Origin: an uncultured Granulosicoccus sp.
GTDB taxonomy: Bacteria; Pseudomonadota; Gammaproteobacteria; Granulosicoccales; Granulosicoccaceae
DNA: 61,493 nt
Direction of reading: 5' to 3'
Assembly: GCA_937924505.1 (NCBI GenBank)
Contig: CALDSR010000012.1
Span: 1 to 61,493 of the forward strand
Below, one piece after another: positions 53,541 through 61,493 of the stretch. Position 1 is the first letter of the stretch. Each line of letters opens with the position of its first letter. Position numbers and translations under genes: made by a program. The notes beneath the pieces are model-generated. The model saw only the letters and a list, made by a program, of their open reading frames with translations, had not been told where the DNA came from and ran no database searches.

Positions 53541-54140
53541 TTGTCGACAATCGTTGTAGCCCGTAAAGGCAAGACCGCCTGTATTGCCGCCGATACTCTG
53601 ACCACCTTTGGTGATATCCGGCTGGAGCATCAGCTGGATTTCCATCATTCCAAGATCCAGAACTTTGGCAAGACCTACATGGGTATTGTCGGCAGTGCTG
53701 CGCACACCCTGGTCGCAGAGCGCGCCTTCAATGACAAGCAAGTCAAGGCCGACTTCTCGACCCGTGACTCGAGTTTTGACACATTGATCCGCCTGCATCC
53801 CGTGCTGAAGGAAAAATACTTCCTGAACGCCAAGGATGCTGAGGAGGACCCCTATGAGACCAGCCAGATCGATGCGGTCTACGTCAACACCAACGGTATT
53901 TTCGCGATGTATTCCCTGCGTGAAGTCTATGAGTACACGCGTTTCTGGGCGGTAGGCTCTGGCGCCTGTTATGCCTTGGGTGCCATGCACGCGGTATACG
54001 ATCGTTTTAAAAGCGCGAAGGATATTGCCCGCGCGGGTGCTGAAGCCGGCGCCGCTTTCGACACCAGCTCACAGCTACCGCTGACCATGAAAATCGTCAA
54101 GCTCGGAAGCGGAGCGCTAGTCACTAGCGAGCCCGACTAG
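53541..54140 (+). CDS. HslV-like proteasome-fold peptidase with N-terminal serine, no HslU partner
   Basis: 199 residues, TTG start with AAGGA 9 nt upstream. After Met removal the chain begins STIVVARKGKTACIAADTLTTFGD, aligning with HslV TTIVSVRR...GDGQVT but with Ser1 in place of Thr1. Asp17 is kept, Lys37 (HHSKIQNFG) corresponds to the catalytic Lys, and the Gly-rich YMGIVGSAAH and FWAVGSGACYALGAMHAVYD match. It has insertions relative to HslV and no hslU follows. It belongs to a stand-alone Ntn-hydrolase group. Peptidase activity is inferred, as is Ser1 acting as nucleophile. Confidence 0.78.
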   Translation: MSTIVVARKGKTACIAADTLTTFGDIRLEHQLDFHHSKIQNFGKTYMGIVGSAAHTLVAERAFNDKQVKADFSTRDSSFDTLIRLHPVLKEKYFLNAKDAEEDPYETSQIDAVYVNTNGIFAMYSLREVYEYTRFWAVGSGACYALGAMHAVYDRFKSAKDIARAGAEAGAAFDTSSQLPLTMKIVKLGSGALVTSEPD

Positions 54141-54164
54141 AATCGTCTTTTTGGGCGTGGCTCA

Positions 54165-54182
54165 GGCCACTGGCAAGTGGCC
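54165..54182. repeat. Inverted repeat after the HslV-like gene
   Basis: GGCCACT and AGTGGCC form a 7-bp stem with a GGCA loop 25 nt after the stop. No T tract follows. It may slow transcription before ndk, whose own likely -10 (TACAAT, about 54230) lies downstream. Confidence 0.35.
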
Positions 54183-54276
54183 GCCGATTCTCTGGCACGA
54201 GAAGCTCAGTCCGGGCGCTGGATCAGCTACAATGGTGGGTTACCCCATCTATTAATATTTCATAGGATTTTCAGCC

Positions 54277-54708
54277 ATGGCTGTCGAACAAACCCTGTCT
54301 ATCATCAAGCCCGATGCTGTCGCGAAAAACGTGATTGGCGAGATCTACGCCATGTTTGAAAAAGCAGGCCTGAACATTGTAGCTGCACGCATGATGCATC
54401 TGTCTGAAGCGCAAGCGGGTGATTTTTATGCCGTTCACAAAGAGCGTCCTTTCTACGCCGACCTCGTGAAGTTCATGACGTCGGGTCCCGTGATAGTTCA
54501 GGTACTCGAAGGTGACAACGCCATTGCCAAGCATCGTGATGTCATGGGTGCGACCAACCCGGCAGACGCCGCTGAAGGTACGGTGCGAAAACGCTTTGCG
54601 ACTTCGATTGATGAGAACGCCTGTCATGGATCCGATGCGCCTGAAACAGCTGCTCAGGAAATCGCTTTTTTCTTCGGCGATGACGGCGTTTGCAAGCGCA
54701 CCCGCTAG
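54277..54708 (+). CDS. ndk: Nucleoside diphosphate kinase
   Basis: 143 residues. Ndk equalises nucleoside triphosphate pools by phosphate transfer through a phospho-histidine. [18 protein letters not shown] is the first motif, and the active-site His lies in [20 protein letters not shown]. Standard length. AGGA precedes the ATG. It heads the block that runs to der. Confidence 0.97.
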   Translation: MAVEQTLSIIKPDAVAKNVIGEIYAMFEKAGLNIVAARMMHLSEAQAGDFYAVHKERPFYADLVKFMTSGPVIVQVLEGDNAIAKHRDVMGATNPADAAEGTVRKRFATSIDENACHGSDAPETAAQEIAFFFGDDGVCKRTR

Positions 54709-54828
54709 CAGCTTCATCCAGCGGCGCGGGCGGCTGCGGCCAGAGCGACATGAATAGCCGCCCCACGCCACTAAATCATCGAAACGCCGTCTGTGAACTT
54801 GCGGACGGTGTCTCCACTCAGTACTGAG

Positions 54829-55953
54829 ATGCAACAAGACAAAGTCAATCTGTTTGATCTTGATCGCGAAGGGTTTGTCGACTTCATGGCAACCCTTGGC
54901 GAAAAGCCGTTTCGTGCGCGGCAGATCATGCAATGGCTGTATCAGCGTAACGTTAGAGATATTGAGTCGATGACGGATGTGTCCAAGGCAACGCGGACAA
55001 AACTCCTTGCTTGTGCGACTACAGCGCTGCCCGTTGTGGAATCGTCGCAGCTCAGTCGCGATGGTACTGCCAAGTGGTTATTCGAATTGCACGATGGAAA
55101 TTGTATAGAGACCGTATACATCCCTGAAAGTGATCGCGGCACCCTTTGCGTGTCTTCGCAAGTCGGTTGTGCGCTGGACTGTTCTTTTTGTGCAACGGGC
55201 CGGCAGGGTTTCAATCGAAATCTGACGGTCGCCGAAATCATCGGTCAGGTCTGGCTGGCGACGAATTTGCTGGCGCAAGATCCGCGCACCAGACAGCAAC
55301 GTATTACGAATGTGGTCATGATGGGCATGGGCGAGCCACTGGCAAACTACGCTTGTCTGATTCCAGCGCTGAACCTGATGCTGGATGATCTGACTTATGG
55401 GCTAAGCAAGCGCCGGGTGACCGTCAGCACGTCCGGGCTGGTTCCCGCGATGGATCGAATGATCAAAACGGCGGATGTGTCCCTGGCGGTGTCGCTGCAT
55501 GCGCCGAATGACCAGCTCCGCGACGAATTGGTACCGATCAACAAGAAATACCCGATCAAGGAGCTGATGGAGGCCTGTTGGCGCTACGTAGACAGTGACG
55601 AGGCCGCATCTCAGCGCAAGAAACATGTACTTTTCGAGTATGTCATGTTGGAAGGGGTCAATGATCAGCCCGCTCAGGCACGAGAATTGGCTACGCTCTT
55701 GAAGGGATTTCCCGGAAAGGTCAATCTGATTCCGTTCAATCCGTTTCCTCAATCGGGTTATAAACGCTCAAGCAGGGCTGCGGTAGACCGGTTCGCCGAT
55801 GTGCTGACACGCGCGGGTGTCCTGACGTTCAAGCGCACCACACGTGGCGATGACATCGATGCCGCTTGCGGACAATTGGCTGGTGATATTGAAGACAAGA
55901 GCCGGCGCCATGTGAAATTCCTGGCGCCACGGTTTGGAGAACAGGTGCAATGA
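54829..55953 (+). CDS. rlmN: Dual-specificity RNA methyltransferase RlmN
   Basis: 374 residues from the ATG at 54829; a GTG at 54793 would add 12 residues. RlmN is a radical SAM enzyme that methylates A2503 of 23S rRNA and A37 of some tRNAs. The cluster motif is [23 protein letters not shown] and [12 protein letters not shown] follow, and the second catalytic Cys is in [13 protein letters not shown]. Stop overlaps pilW by 4 nt. Confidence 0.96.
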   Translation: MQQDKVNLFDLDREGFVDFMATLGEKPFRARQIMQWLYQRNVRDIESMTDVSKATRTKLLACATTALPVVESSQLSRDGTAKWLFELHDGNCIETVYIPESDRGTLCVSSQVGCALDCSFCATGRQGFNRNLTVAEIIGQVWLATNLLAQDPRTRQQRITNVVMMGMGEPLANYACLIPALNLMLDDLTYGLSKRRVTVSTSGLVPAMDRMIKTADVSLAVSLHAPNDQLRDELVPINKKYPIKELMEACWRYVDSDEAASQRKKHVLFEYVMLEGVNDQPAQARELATLLKGFPGKVNLIPFNPFPQSGYKRSSRAAVDRFADVLTRAGVLTFKRTTRGDDIDAACGQLAGDIEDKSRRHVKFLAPRFGEQVQ

Positions 55954-56726
55954 CTATGTTGAAGAATTTAGCAGAGGTGTCGTTACGCGGCACGCTCGTA
56001 CTGTTTTTGGCACTCGTGCTGCAGGCATGTAACTCAACGGGTAAAACCAGCGAGAACAAGCAAGACGCGGCGCAATTCAATGCTCAACTCGGTGCGCAGT
56101 ATCTCAATCGCGGTGAACTTGATCAGGCCCGAGACAAGCTGACAAAAGCGCTTGATCAGGATGACAGCAATGCGCTGGCCCATGCTTCATATGCGCAGCT
56201 TCAATTCCGCGTAAAAAATAATGCGGCGGCGCGTGATCACTTCAAACGTGCGTTGAAGCTTGATCCGGAAAACGCTGAACATCGCAACAGCTATGGCATC
56301 TTTCTGTGCCAGATCGAGGAATACGAAAACGCGTTGAAACAGTTTCGACTCGCGGCGGATAACCCATTTTATAAAACCAAACAGTATGCGCTCGACAATG
56401 CCGGTATCTGCATGCTCGACGCAAACCGTCTGGATCAGGCGGAGACCTATTTGCGTGAAGCCTTGCGTGAGGATCCGCAGTTTGCAAACGCGTATTTGCA
56501 TATGGCAGATCTGCAACACAGACGCCAGAGATTGACGATTGCTGATGCTTATTACCAGCGGTTTCAGGAAAAATCCAAACAGACTTCGGAAAGCTTGTTG
56601 CTGGGTCTGAAGATCGCACGTGATTCCGGTGATCTGCAAACCGCCGAGCAGTATGCCGGTCGACTGCTCAATGATTTCCCGACATCGAAAGAAGCCGGTG
56701 AATACTTGAGCCGCCCCATTCAGTAG
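55950..56726 (+). CDS. pilW: Type IV pilus biogenesis lipoprotein PilW/PilF
   Basis: 258 residues. The outer-membrane TPR lipoprotein assists PilQ secretin assembly. The lipoprotein signal ends LVLQACNST (Cys27), followed by TPR units: [74 protein letters not shown] and others. Known neighbours rlmN and hisS support the call, but rodZ and ispG, usually next, are absent here. Confidence 0.92.
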   Translation: MTMLKNLAEVSLRGTLVLFLALVLQACNSTGKTSENKQDAAQFNAQLGAQYLNRGELDQARDKLTKALDQDDSNALAHASYAQLQFRVKNNAAARDHFKRALKLDPENAEHRNSYGIFLCQIEEYENALKQFRLAADNPFYKTKQYALDNAGICMLDANRLDQAETYLREALREDPQFANAYLHMADLQHRRQRLTIADAYYQRFQEKSKQTSESLLLGLKIARDSGDLQTAEQYAGRLLNDFPTSKEAGEYLSRPIQ

Positions 56727-56766
56727 GCACACTCAAAGCAAGATATACAACAATGATTTTCAAGCC

Positions 56767-58044
56767 GTGAAAGGGCAATTCAAGCGTTTGCGTGGGATGC
56801 ATGACCTGCTTCCCGCAGATATGGCCGGCTGGCATGCGCTTGAATCAGCGGTGCAGCGTGCCATGAATGCCTATGGCTATGGCGAAATGCGCACGCCTTT
56901 GATCGAAAAAACCAGTCTCTTTCAACGCTCGATCGGCGAAGCAACCGACATTGTCGAAAAGGAAATGTACAGCTTCCCGGATCGAAAAGGTGAGATGCTC
57001 TCTCTGCGCCCGGAAAATACGGCAGGCTGTGTTCGTGCAGTAATCGAGAACGGTATGCTGCAACCTGGCAGCGTCAGTCGTATCTGGTACCTGGGGCCGA
57101 TGTTTCGCTATGAGCGTCCACAGCTTGGACGTCAGCGACAGTTCCATCAAACGGGTGCGGAAGTGTATGGCATAGCAGGCCCGGCCATCGAAGCGGAGCT
57201 GATTCTGTTAAGCGCGCGCCTATGGCGAGAACTGGGTATCGGCACTGCCGTGACACTTGAATACAACACGCTGGGTGACGCCGATGACCGCGCGCGGTAT
57301 CGTGAAAAACTGGTCAGCTATTTTTCTGATCATCAGTCCGAGTTGGACGAAGATAGCGTGCGCCGTCTGCAGAAGAACCCACTGCGTATTCTTGATAGTA
57401 AAAACAAGGACATGCAGGCTCTGATAGAGGCGGCGCCAAAGCTTGGCGACAGTTTGTCGGATGCGTCGCGCGCGCACTTTGAAGAGCTCGGTGAATTGCT
57501 CGCTGCCAGTGGCATCGATGCGCAGCACAATTCACGACTCGTTCGCGGGCTCGACTACTACAGTCATACGGTTTTTGAGTGGACCACTGACAAGCTGGGC
57601 GCACAAGCCGCCGTGTGCGCTGGTGGTCGTTACGACGGCCTGCTTGAACAGCTCGGCGCTTCCGGTGTGCCGGGTGTCGGCTGGGCCTTCGGCATAGAAC
57701 GCGTCATAGCGCTGATGGACCAACTTGAAAAAATCCCGGCGATGGACACACCCGATGTCTTTGTCATGGGTACCGACGATGTACCGACAACGGCCAGTCT
57801 TGCGCTGGCGGAATCAGTCCGGTCATCCTTGCCGAATCTGTCAATATTGCATAATACCGCTGGCGGCAGCATGAAGAGCCAGTTCCGCAAGGCTGACAAA
57901 AGCGGGGCGGCGATCGCCCTGATTCTTGGCAGCGATGAGCTTGCGTCCGGGGACGTCATGGTAAAGCCGTTGCGTGGCGGGGCTGAGCAAACGCGCGTTG
58001 CGCGAGACCAGCTAGAATCATGCTTGTTATCTTTGCTTGCCTGA
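56767..58044 (+). CDS. hisS: Histidyl-tRNA synthetase
   Basis: 425 residues, GTG start. A class II synthetase charging tRNA-His. Motif 2 is FRYERPQLGRQRQFHQTGAEVYG, histidine-binding motif is LVRGLDYYSHTVFEW, and motif 3 is GVGWAFGIERVIALM; the C-terminal anticodon domain is present. GGRYDGL is kept. It starts 40 nt after pilW. Confidence 0.97.
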   Translation: MKGQFKRLRGMHDLLPADMAGWHALESAVQRAMNAYGYGEMRTPLIEKTSLFQRSIGEATDIVEKEMYSFPDRKGEMLSLRPENTAGCVRAVIENGMLQPGSVSRIWYLGPMFRYERPQLGRQRQFHQTGAEVYGIAGPAIEAELILLSARLWRELGIGTAVTLEYNTLGDADDRARYREKLVSYFSDHQSELDEDSVRRLQKNPLRILDSKNKDMQALIEAAPKLGDSLSDASRAHFEELGELLAASGIDAQHNSRLVRGLDYYSHTVFEWTTDKLGAQAAVCAGGRYDGLLEQLGASGVPGVGWAFGIERVIALMDQLEKIPAMDTPDVFVMGTDDVPTTASLALAESVRSSLPNLSILHNTAGGSMKSQFRKADKSGAAIALILGSDELASGDVMVKPLRGGAEQTRVARDQLESCLLSLLA

Positions 58045-58125
58045 GAAGTCCAGGCGACGCGCGCTGAATAGTCAGCATCAAGAATCGACGAACACAGCAC
58101 CTAAGAAGGTGTGGAGACGTTTTAA

Positions 58126-58761
58126 GTGGAATACGAAACTGAAGAACAGCAAGTTGAAGCGCTGAAAGAGTGGTGGCGAGAGAATGGCCGTGCCGTCATT
58201 GCTGGCGTTGTGTTGGGTGTTGGCGTGATAGGTGGCTGGTCTCTTTGGCAGAAGCGTGCCGAGAGCCAGGCAATTGCTGCCAGCGATGGCTACAGTCTGA
58301 CCATGGAGGCAGTGGAAGAGGGTGATCAGGCCAAGGCTATTAGTCTTGCCGACGAGTTGCGTAGCGATCATCCGAAATCTTTATATGCAGCCTATGGCAA
58401 TCTGGCCGCCGCCCGCGCTCACGTCGAAGCCGATGAACTCGACAAGGCAGCGGAGCGCCTTGCCTGGGTGGCTGATAAAGCCCCTCAAGAGGATGTACGG
58501 ATTATCGCGGCAGTGCGTCATGCCAGAGTGCTTGGAGCCCTGGGTGATGCATCGACAGGCCTGAACTCATTACCGACAAGCTTTCCGGATTCCTTTAGTG
58601 GCCTGGTCGAGGAAGCGCGCGGTGATCTTCTCGTTCAGACAGGCGATATGAGTGGCGCACGGAGTGCCTATGAGGCCGCGCAAAGGAGTCAGCATGTTTC
58701 CAATCCGGAAGCACTGACCATGAAATTGAATGAACTTGTCGCGGCCGAGAGCGCGAGCTAA
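58126..58761 (+). CDS. yfgM: Ancillary SecYEG translocon subunit YfgM
   Basis: 211 residues, GTG start. YfgM is an inner-membrane protein with a periplasmic TPR domain that associates with SecYEG and PpiD. YETEEQQVEALKEWWRENGRAVIAGVVLG shows the usual cytoplasmic lead and membrane helix; the TPR region follows (LVEEARGDLLVQTGDMSGARSAYEAA). It sits between hisS and bamB, the standard position. Confidence 0.93.
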   Translation: MEYETEEQQVEALKEWWRENGRAVIAGVVLGVGVIGGWSLWQKRAESQAIAASDGYSLTMEAVEEGDQAKAISLADELRSDHPKSLYAAYGNLAAARAHVEADELDKAAERLAWVADKAPQEDVRIIAAVRHARVLGALGDASTGLNSLPTSFPDSFSGLVEEARGDLLVQTGDMSGARSAYEAAQRSQHVSNPEALTMKLNELVAAESAS

Positions 58762-58764
58762 CTA

Positions 58765-59913
58765 ATGCCGTCCAACAATAAACGTGTGGCGGTTTTCCTT
58801 GCGCTGTGTACGACGTTGTTTGTTGCTGCCTGCGCATCGGATCCCAAGCCCGAGCCGCCGGCGAGTTTGCAAAGCATTACCCCAGTCGTGGAAACCGCCC
58901 GGCAATGGAGCAAGAAAACGGACTCTGTCGGTCGTGGGCGCTTTGAGCCTTATGTCGATGCTGATCAGGTGGTTGTCGCCACTCGGGATGGCGCGGTGTC
59001 GAGTTTCGATCCGGCTGACGGAAGCCGTCAATGGCGAGTGGATGTTAAAAGCTCACTGGGTAGTGGCGTTGGTGGTGATGCAACCAAGGTCTATGTCAGT
59101 ACCACCAACGGTGTGATCATTGCCCTTGACGCGACCACCGGCGAAGAGCTGTGGCGGGTCAGCAGTTCTTCGGAAGTGCTGGTGCCAGTTGTATCGCGTT
59201 TCAATACCGTTGTTGTTCGCAGCGCAGATGGTCGGGTGCTTGCATTGGAACCAGATAGTGGCGCCGAGCGCTGGTCAATATCAAACACGCCACCCGCATT
59301 GACCTTGAATGGCTACAGCAAACCTCTGTTGGTGAATGGTGGTGTATTGGTGGCCTTGGATGATGGTCGACTTCTAGCTCTCAATCTCGATACAGGCCGG
59401 GAAATCTGGGAATCGGTAATCAGTATCCCCAGTGGCAGGTCGGAAGTTGAGCGCCTGGTTGATATCGATGCCGATGTACTTGTTGATAACGCCGGAATTT
59501 ATGTGGCCAACTATCAGGGCAGGCTTGCGCGACTCGAACCCGCTCGAGGACAGATCCAATGGTCGGTTCCCATGTCCACAACGGCTGGCTTCACCTTGTT
59601 TCAGAACACATTGATTGTCGTTACCGATAACAACGCCATCCGTGCGATCAACAAGGAGAACGGACAGGATCTCTGGACGACTGACGTGTTTGAAGGGCGA
59701 GCACTCGGTACCCCTGCGGTCACTGATACGGGTGACATTGTCGTGGGTGATGTTGAAGGCTATTTGCATGTGTTGTCGATAACAGACGGAAGCGTCATCG
59801 GACGCAGTCGAATCAGCGATGCCGCGATTCGTTCAAGGCCGCAACTTCTGGATAACACCTTGTATGTACAAACGGGCGATGGTGTTATCGCTGCCTTGCG
59901 AATTCTTCGCTGA
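58765..59913 (+). CDS. bamB: Outer membrane protein assembly factor BamB
   Basis: 382 residues. BamB is the beta-propeller lipoprotein of the BAM complex. The lipoprotein signal ends LFVAACASD (Cys23). The PQQ-like blades repeat with the pattern D...G...W: ALDATTGEELWRVSSSSE, ALNLDTGREIWESV, AINKENGQDLWTTDVFEG. It is 3 nt after yfgM. Confidence 0.95.
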   Translation: MPSNNKRVAVFLALCTTLFVAACASDPKPEPPASLQSITPVVETARQWSKKTDSVGRGRFEPYVDADQVVVATRDGAVSSFDPADGSRQWRVDVKSSLGSGVGGDATKVYVSTTNGVIIALDATTGEELWRVSSSSEVLVPVVSRFNTVVVRSADGRVLALEPDSGAERWSISNTPPALTLNGYSKPLLVNGGVLVALDDGRLLALNLDTGREIWESVISIPSGRSEVERLVDIDADVLVDNAGIYVANYQGRLARLEPARGQIQWSVPMSTTAGFTLFQNTLIVVTDNNAIRAINKENGQDLWTTDVFEGRALGTPAVTDTGDIVVGDVEGYLHVLSITDGSVIGRSRISDAAIRSRPQLLDNTLYVQTGDGVIAALRILR

Positions 59914-59925
59914 TACACCTTCCCT

Positions 59926-61493
59926 GTGAAACCCACAATAGCGTTGGTTGGTCGGCCGAACGTCGGCAAGTCGACTCTGTTTAACAAGTTGACCAAGACA
60001 CAGGACGCATTGGTTGCCGATATGCCTGGGTTGACCCGTGATCGCCAGTACGGTGATGGACGTGTCGGTGGTTGGCCCTATTTTCTTGTCGATACCGGCG
60101 GCTTGAGCGGTGAACCGGAAAGCCTCGATGCTGCGATGGCCGATCAAACGCTGGCCGCCGTTCGTGAAGCGGACCTGGTGGTTTTTCTCGTCGATGGTCG
60201 GGCCGGTCTGGTATCGGTCGATGAGGATATAGCCGATATTCTTCGACGACAGGCGCAGCGAGTGGTCCTGTGTGTCAACAAGATCGATGGCATTGGCGAA
60301 GACAAGGCGCAGCTTGAGTTCCATCAGCTTGGCTTTGAACATATTGTCCCGGCAGCGGCTTCGCATAATCGTGGTGTTCACAATCTGATCGACACCGTCG
60401 CGGATATATTTGGCATCGATGAATCGGAGCGGCTGGACGATGGCAAGCGTCGGCGGCGCAAACGCGACAGGCGTGTTGCTGATGGGACCGGTCCTGAAGG
60501 TATCGTCCTCGATAGCGACGGTCAGGTCACGGATGTTCCAGCATTCGAAAAATCGAAGGACAAGGACCCACGTATAACGTTTGTCGGCCGTCCGAATGTC
60601 GGTAAATCTACCTTGATTAATCGACTGCTTGGAGAAGATAGAGTCATTGCCTACGATCAACCAGGCACAACACGTGATTCGGTGTCAATACCGTTTACTC
60701 GTGCAGAACGAGACTATGTACTGATCGATACCGCTGGTGTACGACGACGCGGGAAGGTGTCGGACAAGGTTGAGATCTTCAGTATCATCAAGACGATGCA
60801 GTCCATTGATAGCAGCAATGTGTGTGTCATGATGCTTGATGGTTCTGACAGTCTTACCGATCAGGATCTTTCCTTGCTCGGCTACATCATTGAAAAGGGA
60901 CGTGCGCTGATTGTTGCGGTGAACAAATGGGACAGCCTTGATGCCGAACAACGCGACGCGGTTCGAGAAGATCTCGAGCGCCGTGTCGAGTTCCTGAAGT
61001 TCACCCGCATTCATTTCATCAGTGCTCTGAAGGGTTCCGGCGTCGGCGATCTGTTCAAATCAATCAACAAGGCTTACGCCTCTGCGTTTGTTGATTTGTC
61101 GACACCGCGATTGACGCGAATGCTGGAAGTGGCCACCTCACAACATCAACCGCCGATGGTCAATGGTCGACGCATCAAGCTTCGCTATGCGCACCAGGGT
61201 GGTCAGAACCCACCGATCATCATCATTCACGGCAAGCAAGCCGACAAGGTGCCGAAGAGCTATCAGCGCTACCTGGTTAATCACTTTACCAAGGTACTTC
61301 GCTTGTTCGGCACACCACTGCGTGTCGAATTCAAGCAGGATGACAACCCGTTTGCGTCTCGCAAAAAGCGCGCAGGTTCCCTGTCTTCCAAGGAGCGTGC
61401 CGCGGCTGCCGACAAACGCCGTGGCAAGGACAAGTCTGGCAAGCATGCTGATGCCGGATCATCGGGCGGCAAGAAAACTCGCTCAAAAAAACG
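59926..61493 (+). CDS. der: GTPase Der (EngA), 3' end outside the window
   Basis: At least 522 residues from a GTG at 59926; no stop before the window ends. Der has two G domains and a KH-like domain and helps assemble the 50S subunit. First G1 is GRPNVGKSTLF, with DTGG and NKID; second G1 is GRPNVGKSTLI, with DTAG and NKWD. The linker between G domains is long and basic (KRRRRKRDRR). The KH region ends with TPLRVEFKQDDNPFASRKK, then a Lys/Ala/Gly-rich tail starts, which makes this Der longer than the E. coli protein (490). Start chosen as the only one that keeps the first G1 intact. Confidence 0.95.
   Translation, partial: MKPTIALVGRPNVGKSTLFNKLTKTQDALVADMPGLTRDRQYGDGRVGGWPYFLVDTGGLSGEPESLDAAMADQTLAAVREADLVVFLVDGRAGLVSVDEDIADILRRQAQRVVLCVNKIDGIGEDKAQLEFHQLGFEHIVPAAASHNRGVHNLIDTVADIFGIDESERLDDGKRRRRKRDRRVADGTGPEGIVLDSDGQVTDVPAFEKSKDKDPRITFVGRPNVGKSTLINRLLGEDRVIAYDQPGTTRDSVSIPFTRAERDYVLIDTAGVRRRGKVSDKVEIFSIIKTMQSIDSSNVCVMMLDGSDSLTDQDLSLLGYIIEKGRALIVAVNKWDSLDAEQRDAVREDLERRVEFLKFTRIHFISALKGSGVGDLFKSINKAYASAFVDLSTPRLTRMLEVATSQHQPPMVNGRRIKLRYAHQGGQNPPIIIIHGKQADKVPKSYQRYLVNHFTKVLRLFGTPLRVEFKQDDNPFASRKKRAGSLSSKERAAAADKRRGKDKSGKHADAGSSGGKKTRSKK

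Overview
The window is chromosomal DNA from a Gram-negative gammaproteobacterium. Evidence: FleQ/FlrC-style flagellar gene order, lipoproteins and L/P-ring genes, Na+-type PomA/PomB stators, the ndk-rlmN-pilW-hisS-yfgM-bamB-der block, a large single-chain PurL, and CsrA. A marine or aquatic free-swimmer with a polar flagellum is the likeliest source, but I cannot name the genus from sequence alone. No rRNA, CRISPR array, transposase or intact prophage was seen. The only transfer-like trace is a LysR-family remnant just after the tmRNA 3' end.

Layout. 1-540: tmRNA 3' end, a strong hairpin and a LysR pseudogene. 620-2140 (-): a membrane-anchored relative of the glutamate synthase FMN domain that lacks the Fe-S cysteines. 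2141-2501: divergent control region with a perfect palindrome and a sigma-54-like promoter. 2502-19260 (+): fliEFGHIJKLMNOPQR-flhBA-flhF, covering the basal body, C-ring, export gate and ATPase. 19257-21791 (+): a DUF2802-like gene, pomA, pomB and a PilZ protein. 21853-25034 (-): fliC, then fliD-fliS-fliT and an unknown small gene. 25310-35599 (-): flgBCDEFGHIJKL (rod, hook, rings, junction). 35704-36849 (-): an unrecognised two-repeat lipoprotein. 36991-38275 (+): flgA and flgN, with no flgM between them. 38304-39314 (-): a probable membrane-tethered DNA-binding protein. 39705-42741 (+): csrA, an orphan GspE/PilB-type ATPase and an HDOD protein. 42971-47778 (+): purL and a HAD phosphatase. 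47823-49937 (-): a stand-alone DUF4011-like protein. 50186-51802 (+): msrPQ. 51863-52846 (-): mdh. 52938-61493 (+): nrdR, an HslV-like peptidase, ndk, rlmN, pilW, hisS, yfgM, bamB and der, which runs off the window.

How it fits together. About 40 kb encodes almost the whole flagellum except the master regulators (fleQ, fleSR), fliA, flgM, flhG and all chemotaxis genes, which must be elsewhere or absent. Three features suggest altered control of motility. FlhF has lost recognisable G3/G4 GTPase motifs. FliM starts without the CheY-binding EIDALL peptide. CsrA-type ACRAGGA sequences sit on the ribosome-binding sites of fliC and of csrA itself. A palindrome containing GTTACATG at the fliE promoter has degenerate relatives in two other flagellar intergenic regions and may mark an unidentified regulator's operator.
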